From: Epiperipatus broadwayi
Taxonomy: Eukaryota > Onychophora > Udeonychophora > Euonychophora > Peripatidae
Reading direction: 5' to 3'
Assembly: GCA_028023455.1 (NCBI GenBank)
Contig: JAQFVV010000036.1
Span: 8,812,007 to 8,876,006, forward strand
Length of the DNA stretch: 64,000 nt
Under the pieces are notes generated by a model. The model searched no databases and was not told where the DNA came from. It saw only the letters and a list, made by a program, of their open reading frames with translations. The position numbers and the translations under genes are program-made. Of the stretch, positions 1-11,329 are shown piece after piece (the first letter of the stretch is position 1; every line of letters starts with the position of its first letter).

Positions 1-1892
1 ATAGCTGGTAGAAAAAAGTAGCAATTGGCCAATAAAATTTCTACTGAGACTAGAGAATTTATGAAGAAAAGAAGGAATATGAAGATATACAAAAATGATG
101 TATTAAAAAGGATTGAATATCTCGAATTATGTAAAATGGTGCGGAAAAGAGTTGAAAATGATATAAGAAAGTATAACTGTGAACTAGCAAGGAAAGCTGT
201 AGAAGAAAATAAAAGTCTTAAGAATGTAAAACAACATTTTGGTATTGGTAGGAAATTTATATCTGCAATAAGGAAAAAAGATGGAATTATTACTAAAAAG
301 AGGGATGACATTATGAAATTGGTAGAAGATTTTTATCAAGAATTATATAGTAATAAAGAACAAGTACCTCCTATATCTATTACATCTTCCGAATTGCCCA
401 GAATTTTAAATGAAGAAGTGAGACATGCAATTATATGTATGAAGAAAGGAAAGGCTCCTGGTAATGAAGGAATTATAATTGATATATTAAAAGAAGCAGG
501 TGAAGAAATATAATTTTTTTTAGCAAAGTTATATACCAAATGTCTAAATGATAAAGATGTACCAGATAATTGGAAGACTGCAGTATTAATATTAATATTT
601 AAAAAAGGTGATAAAGAAGATATTAGAAATTATGGACCTATCAGCCTTTTATCAGTTTTATACAAAAATTTTACCAAGATAATTACAAATCGTCTACAGA
701 GAACATTGGATTTCCACCAAGCAAGAGAAAAAGCTGGATTTAAAAGTGGTTTTAGTACAGTAGATCATATTCAGGTATTGAGAGAAGTTATAGAAAGGGC
801 AAATGAGTATGAGTTGCCATTATGCTTTGGATTTGTAGATTATGAAAAGGCATTTGATTCTACAAACATTTCTTCAGTGATTAAAGCATTAGATCATCAA
901 GGTATAGATCCAGGATATTGTCATATTTTAAAGAATATTTATAAAAATGCAACAGCAACAATTAGATTACATAATACCACTGGGAAAATCAACATTGAGA
1001 AGGGTGTAAGACAGGGTGACTCCATATCTCCAAAAATTTTTACAGCAGTGCTGTAAGAATTATTTTGTGGATTAAAATGGGAAGCTAAAGGAATGAAAGT
1101 AAACGGAGATTATTTAAGTCATTTAGATTTTGCAGATGATGTAGTTGTTTTTGCAAATAATGCTTTAGGGCTGCAGCAAATGTTGCAGGAGTTATTAGAT
1201 GAAAGTAGAAAAGTAGGACTCAAGATAAATGTTAAAAACACTAAAGTAATGTTTAATCGATTTTCTCAAAAATATGAAAATAAAGATTGATTATGATGAG
1301 TTAGAAGAAATTAACAGTTACAAATACCTTGGTCAGTTTATTAATACAGATGGAAACATAATGGATGAAATTAATCATAGAATTAAACTTGTTTGGAGTG
1401 CTTTTGGTAAAAATAACTTGATACTAAAAGGAAATATTCCTATGTGTTTGAAAAGAAAGGTTTTTAATAAATGTGTTTTACCATTTTTTACTTATGGATC
1501 TGATACTTGGACACTTAATAGAAGAGCAATACAGAGACTTCAGACCACTCAGAGAAGTATGGAGAGATGCATGTGGGGAGTAACAAGAAGAGATCGAAAA
1601 CATAATATATGGGTAAGAGAACAAACAAGTGTTACTGATCTCATTGAAAAAATTAAGACTGAAGTGGAGTTGAGCTGGACATATTTCTAGAAAAGATGAT
1701 AATAGATGGACAATTGAAATCTTAAACTGGATTCCAAAAGATTGTAAAAGACCCAGAAAGAAACCACATGAAAGATGGATGGATACAATAACAAAGTGTG
1801 CAGGGGTGATGCGGAGAAGAGAAGATAAAGATCGGAGAAGATGGACTGAACTCGGAGAGACTTTCATCCTGCAGTGGATTGATAATGGTTGA
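1..1892 (+). pseudogene. RTE-clade non-LTR retrotransposon (LINE), broken reverse transcriptase and 3' end
   Basis: This is the reverse transcriptase part of an RTE-type LINE; the endonuclease domain would lie upstream of the window. Reading frame 1 shows the RT motifs in order: GKAPGNEGI near 455-480, ISLLSVLYKNFTKIITNRL near 640-700, motif A FVDYEKAFDS near 830-860, motif B GVRQGDSISP near 1005-1030, motif C FADD near 1130-1140, then GLKINVKNTKVMFN near 1220-1255. The frame is broken by in-frame stops at 511-513 and 1054-1056, and by shifts near 1280 and 1680. After the last shift the C-terminal part (WIPKDCKRPRKKP, RRWTELGETF) runs to about 1892. A short TGATAATGG-type 3' end then runs into (TA)n. 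It is a dead copy. Two shorter copies of its 3' end occur at 47.4 and 48.8 kb. Confidence 0.93.
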
Positions 1893-2793
1893 TCATGTTG
1901 GTGATATATATATATATGTGCGTGTATTGCAGTAATACGTATATTAATGGTAAAAAGTTTGTCAATATAAAGGATATTATGTTTGCCGGTAAACTGACAA
2001 AGATTACAACAACTTAAAAGAAATTAGAAAATATATATATATACTCTAATGCTTTCTTTTTCGTAGAACATTTTTTTTATCATAGAAAAATAATGCTTTC
2101 TTTTTGCTCTGACTTCTTATTTAAAAAGACTTACAGAAAATAATAGAAATAAAAGATAATACACACACATTTATTAAGACTTTCTTATTTTACTATTTAA
2201 TTAAGCTTTAATTATTATACTGCGCTTCAAACCCTCATCAGTGAAGCTATATTTTAACTGTTTTATTTTGGCTTAGCGCTTTCGGGACATATGTGCTCCC
2301 ATATTTATAGCCTATGTAATATTTTTTAAAGCTGTAATTGTAAATATGTCAATGCAGCACAATCATTGATAACGAAAACCACCATCCCCTATTGCCTAGA
2401 AACATCAATCTGCTTTTAGATGGAGAACCTAATAGAAATATAATCGATTATCTCTCGCACTTTATTATAAACAATGACTTTAGTTTTATATAATTTTTTG
2501 CTTATGTTGAAGCAGATTTAGCAAATAAGGAGAATCTTTGATTAATCACAAAAAAATATTATATCAAAAATAAACTCCACATATGGCTTTTCAATTATTA
2601 AGATTTTACCTTAAAAACCTACAATTTTAGGAAGCATGAATATCATTTTTTCATGATTAAAAAGATTATTGCGCATTAATAAAGGAAACGGTATATTTAC
2701 AATTCTTTGTTTTTTTGATCGGATATTGCGAAACATCTTTGTAGCTATAAATCGCAATCGCCTTTTTTTTCTAAACTAAAATCTTTCTTTACA
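1893..2793. other. AT-rich spacer between LINE and somatomedin-B gene
   Basis: A short (TA)n at about 1903-1917, T and A homopolymers, and no coding potential. It probably holds the promoter of the gene that follows. Confidence 0.6.
2746..2752 (+). promoter_or_regulatory. possible TATA box (TATAAAT)
   Basis: TATAAAT lies 41 bases before the ATG at 2794. The spacing would leave a very short 5' leader. In DNA this AT-rich the motif could be chance, so it is only a candidate. Confidence 0.25.
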
Positions 2794-3876
2794 ATGTTGA
2801 AAAACTTTTGGTTGACATTAATTTTTTATTTCAGATTTACTTTCGAAATTGATTATTGTTTTGGACAGTGTTATGAAAGCGATTACTGCCAAGGGAAGAT
2901 AATTTCTTACCCGTATGATATTGGAAAAGGATTTGATGATCGTAACTGTTTTTGTGATGAAAATTGCGCTCGGTACGGTGAATGTTGTACAGATGCGCCA
3001 ATAAGGTCAAATGCGACTAGTCCTTATTCTTATAAATGTCGCGAATCTGGATTAAGTGGGAAGATTTTTATCAAGATTGATTGTAGTGAAGATTGGGAAA
3101 ATGATTACATACGTATGAACTGTGAAAAGGTTAGCGACGTCGTAGATTCAAACCCGCTTACAACACTACCCATGTTTGACGCTACGACAAATGTTACTTA
3201 TAAGAACGTATTTTGTGCAGTTTGTAATAGGGCTGAAATTTCGAATTTACAATCTTGGCAGGTAACATTATCTTGCGGTTTTTTCAATTTTGGGAAAGAT
3301 AATAATAGCAGCCAAATGTTTCCTAACTTCGAATTTAATTCTGAAAATCAAAGGTGGGTAATGAAGGTTAATAGTACTACGGATTTATCTTTCTTTAAAA
3401 CTAATTGTTTTGCTGGGTATTTTGCGCTTTTCAATTATAGAAAAAAATACCGCTTATGTAAAAAAGATTTGATCACCGACTGTCCTGTATCATGGAAAGA
3501 TAAAAGTGTAGTTAACAAATGCAGAAATGAGCCAACGTTGTATCGTTACGTACTAGGACGCGTTGGACACGAAACTTATCGTAATAGACACTGTGCTGAA
3601 TGCAATGGAATAAAAAATATAGACCTTGAATGCTCATTATCAAATGTAGCTTATACTTCTGGAGGTACTTTTCACCCCCAAAATGTAGACATTTTTATTA
3701 ATTACAAATTTAAATCATTTGAGGATGCCAAAATTTTGTTAAACGAACAATGTCCTAGCGGTCAGATTTATGATAGGGAGACATTAACTTGTAATGCCAT
3801 TTCTTGTGAAAACTTACTTACTGATATTGAAGTGGTTTGTAAAGTAAAAGAAAACAATTATGCTGTAATCGATTAA
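2794..3876 (+). CDS. secreted cysteine-rich protein with somatomedin-B module; probably ectodomain exon of an adhesion/secretin-like receptor
   Basis: A 360-codon open frame starting with ATG and a hydrophobic signal peptide (about residues 1-24). Residues 26-82 hold eight cysteines spaced like a somatomedin-B domain (C26, C32, C52, C54, C58, C64, C65, C82), including the signature CFCDENCARYGECC. Two similar modules follow, each with a Y-(K/R)-N-x-x-CAxCN motif (TYKNVFCAVCN at 135-145, TYRNRHCAECNG at 261-272). A closing CPSGQIYD...C...C motif lies at 320-338. N-glycosylation sites are at N73, N133, N170/N171 and N193. This order is typical of ectodomains in front of family-B 7TM receptors in molluscs and chelicerates. 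No 7TM segment follows in this frame. Either an intron starts near 3844 (AAA|GTAAAAG) and the receptor continues far downstream, or this is a soluble form ending at TAA 3874-3876. Family assignment is fairly sure; gene structure is not. Confidence 0.75.
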   Translation: MLKNFWLTLIFYFRFTFEIDYCFGQCYESDYCQGKIISYPYDIGKGFDDRNCFCDENCARYGECCTDAPIRSNATSPYSYKCRESGLSGKIFIKIDCSEDWENDYIRMNCEKVSDVVDSNPLTTLPMFDATTNVTYKNVFCAVCNRAEISNLQSWQVTLSCGFFNFGKDNNSSQMFPNFEFNSENQRWVMKVNSTTDLSFFKTNCFAGYFALFNYRKKYRLCKKDLITDCPVSWKDKSVVNKCRNEPTLYRYVLGRVGHETYRNRHCAECNGIKNIDLECSLSNVAYTSGGTFHPQNVDIFINYKFKSFEDAKILLNEQCPSGQIYDRETLTCNAISCENLLTDIEVVCKVKENNYAVID

Positions 3877-3891
3877 CAATTCTCTATAATC

Positions 3892-3897
3892 AATAAA
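3892..3897 (+). terminator. AATAAA polyadenylation signal candidate
   Basis: AATAAA lies 15 bases after the TAA of the somatomedin-B frame. If used, the protein is a single-exon secreted product. The hexamer is common in such AT-rich DNA. Confidence 0.3.
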
Positions 3898-6169
3898 TTT
3901 ATTATTCTATTATAAAAGTGTGCGCATGGAAGTATGGATGCATATTTTTCAAAATTTGTAGTGTGAATTTGAAAGAATCACTTTGAACAGAAAGTAAGTA
4001 ATTTTGTGAGTTAACATTCTGTCGTGTAGATAAAAATTTAAATGTATTTATATACAAGTTAAGTCCGATTACAGATTTTAAATGTATTTATATACAAGGT
4101 AAGTCCTATTGCAGCATAAAACAAATATTGCTTTCAAAGAAATCACTTTCAATGATGATGATGATGATAAGAATTTCTAAGTATTGTTGGATAAAAGGTA
4201 AAGTATTTAAAGCAATATTTTTTACCTACTAAAAAAAAACTTTACTAATTGGCAGTCAATTAATATAATGAATATTTTTCCTTTTAATTCTTTCCTTGTG
4301 GAGAAAGGCTACATGGGCCTAACGCTGTAGTGGCCTATTATTTGAAATAGCTTTTTTTTTTGTATTTCCAACACTTTATATTTATATGTGTATGCGGGTG
4401 TGTGTGTGTGTTTTTCTTTTTACATAGGACTGAGCGTTTGGTGTAACACGAAAATGATATGACACTTTTAAATGATCCTTTCCGTAATCCTTAACAAAGA
4501 AATAGTTAAAGGGAAAATATTAATGATTATGATAAATAACGCTTCACTTGACAAAGGTTGTTTTTAGTTTTGTTTTCTACTTATATCTTTCGAGTAAAAA
4601 TAACTAGAGATCCATTTGTTGTCAAATAACAAAAGCAGGAATATATTTTATTGCCTTATTAATTATAACTATTTTTAGTTATATTTGGATTATTGATTTT
4701 AAAAATGGCATCAGTTTCGTTGTAACAGCTATATTTTTGGAGATATCACATAATCACACTATAACCTGTTTTGATTGGCTATCCTATCGAAATCAGAATT
4801 CTTAGTGTTATGATTTCAAAAAATTTTATGCTATTAATATATTAATTTAGTAATAAAACTTAATAGCTTTGTTTTCTTTAAAAAAAATCCATACAATTTA
4901 AAAAAAGCCCACAACATATATATTAATAAACCATTTATTTCAATTCACATTGGTATAGATTATTAAATACATCAAATATTGGATACATAAAAGGCTGATT
5001 TCATACGACTTTTTAGAGTAATATCTACCATGACAATCTCATTAAGGATTAAACATCAGTCATTGGTTATCATATAATGATCTTGTTCACTACGTATATC
5101 TAGCATTAATAACTCAAGAACCAGCTAAAGAATATAATACCATATAAGTTTGAAACATTAAATTGCAGGATTTACATATAAATATTAACAATTTGTTTTC
5201 TAAGCATGTAAATATGTAACTTATATGGATTAAAAACGTGAAAATAATAGTTTACTCATGTTGAATTACACTATCTCGATTCTTATGATTTGTTCTAAGA
5301 AAAAATGGGTGGGAGACAGCGTTTATAATCTTATTTAGAAAATTGTTTACTAATCAATGTTACTAGCCAGATTCATTGAAGACAGAACGGATTTTTATTG
5401 GTCAAAATCAGGAGAAACGTTTCCAATTATTGGAAGGTAAAAGTTTGAGTAAATTTTTTATATTTATTTTAATCTTTAGTTAAGAATAGCAAGATAGATA
5501 TTTGTTGATCACTAATAAATATTCATTTAATATGGCTGGGAAACAGCTATTTGAAAAAATCCTACGCCTAATTTAAGACTTAATAAGAGTATTCAAATTT
5601 TCTTATTTGCGCTTAAAATTAGATTGTAGCATAGGTATTCCACTACACTACCATTTCATCACAATAACGTTTAATAATATGTGTATATAAAATATTAATT
5701 TTTATCTGGAATTTTAATTTACTTGAAAATATTTGGTTTTATTTCAAAAAGAACTTCAGACACAAACATAAAACAACTAGAATTATTTCTGGTGTGGAAA
5801 TATTCATGAAAATAATCTATTACTTCTGTTATAATTTCATTGTTTATCTAAATATTTTCATTTTAAGTATCTTTTTCTGGAAGGGTTATTTTAATAAAGA
5901 ACATTGTTAATTCAATCAGGATAGTGAACACTTAACTATACAGGCAGTTATTAAATTACAATAAGCCCCACCAAGCTTATACTACTCAGCAGAAAACCCT
6001 TTGAGCTATCTTCTTAATGTGTATGTGAGAATGATGTATAATCCTGACACTGAATTATTTGTTACAATTGTAATTTATCACAGTAGGAAAACAAATGCTG
6101 AGAATGGCAAATTAAGAAGGAAACATAACAGGGTGTAGAGATGTAGTGATTTATCTAAAAAAATTTAAA
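3898..6169. other. unrecognised AT-rich intergenic or intronic DNA
   Basis: No coding frame or recognised element. It contains a small direct duplication of a segment with TGTATTTATATACAAG (about 4040-4065 and 4080-4105) and a TG-rich tract near 4385-4415. If the gene before it is spliced, this is its first intron. Confidence 0.5.
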
Positions 6170-6520
6170 GAGAAGATATTATGATTGAGTATAAAAAGCG
6201 TGACAGGCTAAATTTATATAAATAAAAGAAATGCATTTTAAATGGATGTGAAGATATGATTATTTAGGGTAAAATTTATTTAGACAAAACATTTTGATTG
6301 GTCATTGAGAAGTGGTGATAGACTTTTTGCAAATAATAGAAAGCATTTTTATTGGGTGCTACAAATAGTAAAATCATTTTGATTGGTTATGTAAAAGTGG
6401 TGGCGGGCAAATGTGATTACAGGCTAAAATTCTGCAAATACAAAAGAGTTTTTGATTAGATGTGGTAATGTAATCACAGACCTAACATTGTGCAAATAAT
6501 GCATTTTTGCCATAATAAAA
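6170..6520. repeat. diverged tandem repeat, about 85-100 bp unit
   Basis: Phrases such as CATTTTGATTGGT, AAGTGGTG, GACAGGCTAAA/ACAGGCTAAAA and GCAAATA recur three to four times in the same order with heavy divergence. An old degraded minisatellite is the simplest reading. Confidence 0.4.
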
Positions 6521-6732
6521 AACAAAAACTAACTATATAAATAAAAAAAATTTAAAGAATGGTTGAATCCATAGCTCAAAATATGCACTACTTTTTAAAA
6601 ACTTTTAAAATCCTACGATTTATACAGCAATAAAAAGCATGTATTGTAAAATTGAATTTTAATATACTAGTGATACTATTATTCAGCAAATTTTAATGTT
6701 TTATTACATTCGTCAAACACCAACCAGACTTT

Positions 6733-7252
6733 ATTTGTATTTTCATATTGGACTATTTCCATCATCTAATATGTGTGTTGAACGTCTTTAGAAAAGTTTA
6801 ATTTTAGTTAAATATTCCAAATGCATTCAACAGTTAGTAATATCACAGCAAACTGGTTAGTATATGCACTAACTGTTGGTTAAAGCATTACCTTAACATT
6901 CAATAATCAAAAATCTAAGAACCCAGGTTCGAATCCCATGCTAGTACTGTCACTGGCCAGGCCAGCAACACCTGAAGAAGAGGGGAGAAAAATACCTCTC
7001 GAAATGTTGTGCATATACTAACCTGTTTGCTGTGATATTACTAAAAGTTAGTGCATATACTAACCTGTTTGCTGTGAGATTACTAACATTTGTTTGCTGT
7101 GATATTACTAACAGTTGGTGCATATACTAACCTGTTTGCTGTGATATTACTAGCAGTTGAATGCATTTGGAATATTTAACTAAAATTAAACTTTTCTAAA
7201 GACATTCAACACACATATTAGATGATGGAAATAGTCCAATATAAAAATACAG
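6733..7252. mobile_element. foldback (long inverted repeat) element with internal tandem units
   Basis: The left arm (about 6733-6875) and right arm (about 7112-7252) are inverted copies: TGGACTATTTCCATCATCTA on the left returns as TAGATGATGGAAATAGTCCA on the right, continuing through TTAGTTAAATATTCCAAATG. Between the arms, a unit reading GCATATACTAACCTG plus TTTGCTGTGATATTACTA is repeated about three to four times (7010-7155). Also in the middle are a tRNA B-box-like GGTTCGAATCCC (6927-6938) and a hammerhead-like core (6972-7004). It could be a non-autonomous DNA transposon or a Penelope/retrozyme-related repeat. Confidence 0.75.
6967..7009 (+). other. hammerhead-ribozyme-like core inside the foldback
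   Basis: CTGAAGA (6972-6978) is followed by a hairpin with a GAGG/CCTC stem and then GAAA (7001-7004); flanking CAACA and TGTTG are complementary. CTGANGA plus GAAA around a stem II is the conserved core of hammerhead ribozymes known from Penelope-like elements and retrozymes. The base pair closing stem II is not ideal here and no cleavage strand was verified, so this is a likeness only. Confidence 0.35.
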
Positions 7253-7602
7253 CTAGAACACCATCATCACAAAGCTTCAGAAAAACCAACCAGACTTATA
7301 TCTTACATTTTATTTTTTAATACATTATATAACTTTTTTTCCTAAATCCCAATCATAATTTTATATAAAAAGATGTTATTTTTATACAATTTAAACTTTT
7401 GTCAAATTATTTCTAAGAAATTGGAAGAATTATAAAATTTGTTGGCTAAATAAATACTCTGGTATTTCCTGTTTCACAGAACAGTTAGATACTTCCTGTT
7501 TCACAAAACTGATAGATCAGATAATGACAAAATGTTTAATATTCTTTGTATTAAGTAATCTTTAATATTTGTAGTATTATGCTTGTGTTTACATATAAAA
7601 CA
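7253..7602. other. AT-rich spacer
   Basis: No gene. A short imperfect duplication of TACTTCCTGTTTCACA(G/A)AAC-like sequence occurs near 7470-7510. Confidence 0.5.
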
Positions 7603-7734
7603 TGGTCAAGCATTGGTGGCCTAGTGGTGAGCATAGCTGCTTTCTAAGCAGTTGTCCCAGGGTTCACTTCCTGGCTGAGCCTTCACATATAAAACAAAAA
7701 ACAAAAACAAAACAACAACAAAAACAAAACATGT
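7603..7734 (+). mobile_element. tRNA-derived SINE-like insertion with target duplication
   Basis: The body 7603-7684 contains an A-box-like TGGCCTAGTGG, an anticodon-arm-like hairpin (GCTGC...GCAGT) and a B-box-like GGGTTCACTTCC, followed by an A/C-rich tail of AAAAC/AACAAC units to about 7734. ACATATAAAACA stands directly before it (7591-7602) and again at 7685-7696, consistent with a 12-bp target duplication. The acceptor ends do not pair, so it is not a functional tRNA gene. Confidence 0.65.
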
Positions 7735-7912
7735 TATCTGACATTTCACAAAAGAAAAAATTTGGAGTAAAAGAATTAATTTTTAAATCTCTCTCTGTTT
7801 CTATTTCTATTTTAAATAAATTAGTATTATTAATAGTAATTGTTTAATAGTATCAGAAGGAAAATAAAGTGGTATCTAATTTACATAACCTTTGGTAAAA
7901 GTTATTTAATAC

Positions 7913-10631
7913 TGTAACGGTCAGATTCGTATGATTCGTTAACATAGTGCAGAATTCGACCACCACATAGAACTGCAGCACCATTTAGGTAGCGAAGCCA
8001 GCCGTAGTACTGAGTTCGAACATAGTTTATCGGTTCCACAATACAATCTACGAAACAATGCATTTGATGCTACATTAGTACATATTTCTTTAGGCACGGT
8101 GGTTATGGAGATGCAAGAGATTCAAGACTTTATTTTCGAGTTAGCCAATAATAACAGTAGTATTAAACATTTATATTTTACAGAATCGAGGAAATCATAT
8201 ATTGAATGGGTATCGAATAAATAAAGATGTAACGGCAGACGTATAGTTTGAAATTATTTATAATAAATTATCTAATTAATAATATTTTGTTATACTTAAA
8301 ATCTCAGTAGCGGTATTTCCGATACTGTAATATTTTACAAAGATATACATTTATTTATTTAAAATATTTTATACCAAATCATTTAACCAATAATATTTTG
8401 TTATATTTAAAATCTCAGTAGCGGTATTTCCGATACTGTTATATTTTACAAAGAGATACATTTATTTGGCTGATGTAATCTAGCTACATAAATTCTGAGA
8501 AAGTATTTCAAGAGCATGCCTTCAGGATTTATATCTTTGCAAGGCAAGAGTCTAAGGTAGGATTAATAATCGTAGTGGCGGACACATTTATTTAATTAAA
8601 AAAATATTTATTAATTATTATGGACAGACATTTATTTGAGAGTGAGTTATGTCATTAATGCAGAGATGGAGTTATATATTGAGTAATAAAATTAATAATC
8701 AAAAACACATGGTACGTCTAGAAAGGTGATATAAAGGTGGCAGTTTTTGAGACTGCGAAGCCATGGATGAGTTTAAAACAATGGGCTGGTGTTTGCCATA
8801 GGCCCAAAGAGGTAAGGTGTCACATAAGCATAATCATGGGAAAGTGGTTTGTGCCATGATTACTTCCTGACTGTGTGATGGTGTCAAGCCCTACGGGAAC
8901 ATTTATTTGTCTGCTTGTGTAGGACGACTGGGATTAATTTAAATCCTATAGAATCTGGAGTATCCAAGGCTTATAATAGGTCATCGCGTCTCTAAAACCT
9001 AACACATGTATAATTTACAGACTATTCTGTTAAGATGTAATATATTTTAGAACTCGGCCCTACATCATCAACATTTAATAAAGAACGTTTTTGGCTCTCA
9101 AAGAAATGCGATTTATGGAATTATTATTTAAAACTTAATAAAATATAAAAACAATAGGTAAGCCGGATGAGTATTAATAAATAATATGTCAGCCATTTGC
9201 TAAGTAGTAAACCACTGCATTACAATAAATGAAGCATTGAATGCATGTTGATTTATGTGAAAATATTAAACAATTTATAGAAATAAATATTAATGAGGAT
9301 TTTCAGGACATGCATCAATTGTTTCAAGCAATCATGTATTGATATTTAGGGAATTTTGGAGATTTCCGAGCTGACCATTTAATATGAGTATATAACGGAA
9401 TTTTAAGGTTTGGTTGTCACACAAGATGGCAACCAGGTAATTAATATTTGGTGAGGCCCGGTCGGAAATCTTATAAGCATGCTTTCATTAGATAATAAAA
9501 TGTAAAATTTAGAAATACTACCCAAGAAAAGATAGAATTAAGTAAGCTAGATTATTAAAGAAATTTATATAATAAATTAATCATTAAATTCATAGTTTTA
9601 CAATTTATAATTTTACAAGTTATATACAGAGTGAGATATAGCGTGATTATTATTTAGAGTACTCTAGGCCTTGGGTACAGGTACCTGTTTATACAAAGTT
9701 TTCAGATTCAGTGGTCAGTAGCAAATTGTTCATGATTTCAGAAGTAGCAGTTTTTTTACAGCATTTAGGTTATTCATTTATTTTAACAACAGCAGCAGCT
9801 TTCTAATTGTTTGGGCAGCAAATCTTCTTGGTTGATTTTGTGGAGGACACATGTGAAGGTTCGCAGCATACGATTGACCATCTCCCTCCGAGGATAGAAT
9901 AGTCTGGGCGCTTTCTACTCGAACATACTGTGGTAGGTAAATTACTTTATGATTTCTGGAGACTCTCAACTGATCGAGAGCACAGCTAAAGTCTTACTAA
10001 AAGTTCTTAGAAAATTCAAAATGTCCACCTTTCTTTGATCTTATCTTTTCACTTTTGTTCTATTTTAATTTTGGATCCACTCATTTTCCCCGAGAAGAAT
10101 CAATATATTCTTGTAAGTTTAATTTATCTAGAAAGCTGCATTCCTATTGTTCAAGTTTATTTTTACCTTTACATTTTGTAATTAAATATTTTAGGGAATT
10201 TTTCTTTTAAATTAATCTATTATCTCTCACCGACCGTTACTTTTAAAATTTCAAATACAAAAGGGAATATACAATTATTTTTACTTTTACTTAAATTACA
10301 ATCAATTTCCTAAATTATTATTAAATATGAAATTTAAACACAGCAATAAATAACGAACTTTACAATTTAAAATACACGGTTAAAATTATATAAAATTATG
10401 TAACCAAAAGAGAAATACAAATTATATCATTTGTTTTTATTTATTGCTTTAAATTTGTTATCGAAATTTGTGTGTGTTTATGGTGGATTTTACATATATT
10501 TATACATTTTTAATATTGCTACACACACAATTCGATACCAAAAAGTTTAAATTTGGGTAGGATAGGGTGGTGGGTAAGAGACGATAGAAAAAGGTGAAAT
10601 TTAAGATTCGAATGCAAATCTTACTGTTTCA
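7913..10631 (-). mobile_element. 2.7-kb solo LTR (family TGAAAC...GTTACA), copy 1
   Basis: On the plus strand the unit starts TGTAACGGTC (7913) and ends TACTGTTTCA (10631). It is flanked on both sides by ATAC (7909-7912 and 10632-10635), a 4-bp duplication as expected for a Ty3/gypsy-type integrase. A homologous copy with the same ends is at 43863-46592. I place it on the minus strand because the GTTACA end is the 3' end of the other LTR families here. The 250 bp nearest that end are richer in GC, as is common for R/U5. No internal region or coding sequence remains. An inner GACCGTTAC at about 10233-10241 mirrors the outer start, so an alternative boundary there cannot be excluded. Confidence 0.75.
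8276..8462. repeat. tandem duplication inside solo LTR copy 1
   Basis: A segment including AATATTTTGTTATA and TCAGTAGCGGTATTTCCGAT occurs twice, about 113 bp apart. The second genomic copy (44290-44480) has the same doubling, so it predates the split of the copies. Confidence 0.7.
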
Positions 10632-10635
10632 ATAC

Positions 10636-10872
10636 ACAAACAACTTATATATTTATGCATGCATTATCTATTTATTAATATTTCTAATCAACTATTTATA
10701 TATATTTTATTTATCTAATCTACATATATTTATACATCAATCCATCTATCTATTTATCTATTAATTTATTGCTCCATTTATTTACTTTTCTGTTTCATAA
10801 TATCATAAAAATACATATACTACTATCTGTCTATTTTTCAGATGTATATTATTCTATTTATATATTTATTTA

Positions 10873-10922
<50 letters not shown>

Positions 10923-11329
10923 CCTGAAAAAGGGAGTCTATAGAATGATGGGAGATGTCTGGTTAAAAAGAGAGAAAACTTTTTTTTTTTTGGTAAAATT
11001 TTTTTTTTCAGTGAAAATTTTTTTTTGTCTTACAAAATTTTCTTGGCCATACAGTCTTATTTTAGATTTGTATATGATGATGTTTAATATGATTTAATTT
11101 TTCATTGATGATGATAAAATGGATAGAGCCATAAAACAGCTTAGTTTCGTTTTTTTTCTCTCAATTTTCAAAATAGTTGAATATCACAACTTAAGACAAA
11201 GGTGAAATAAATAATAGAATTTTTTTTGTGGAACATTAAAATGATTTATTGCCAAATAGGATAGGCATAGTCATAGTGATAAATTATGGAATAGTAGTCT
11301 CATATGTGTTTGGGGAGTTCATTTTGTAA
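10636..11329. other. low-complexity spacer with (AC)n(AT)n microsatellite
   Basis: Includes ATCTAT-like runs, an (AC)n stretch at about 10873-10890 followed by (AT)n to 10918, and T-rich tracts near 10980-11030. A 5' LTR of the coiled-coil element downstream would be expected here but none is recognisable. Confidence 0.5.

Noticed and set aside
1478-1867. 129-codon minus-strand frame
   Set aside because: It is antisense to the LINE reverse transcriptase C-terminus.
7603-7684. Functional tRNA gene
   Set aside because: A- and B-box-like motifs and an anticodon-like loop exist, but the acceptor stem does not pair and an A/C-rich tail with target duplication marks it as a SINE.
10919-10960. Similarity of TACCTGAAAAAGGGAGTC to 18258-18290 as part of a missing 5' LTR
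   Set aside because: The match is short, in the wrong orientation for a 5' LTR of the coiled-coil element, and not extended on either side.
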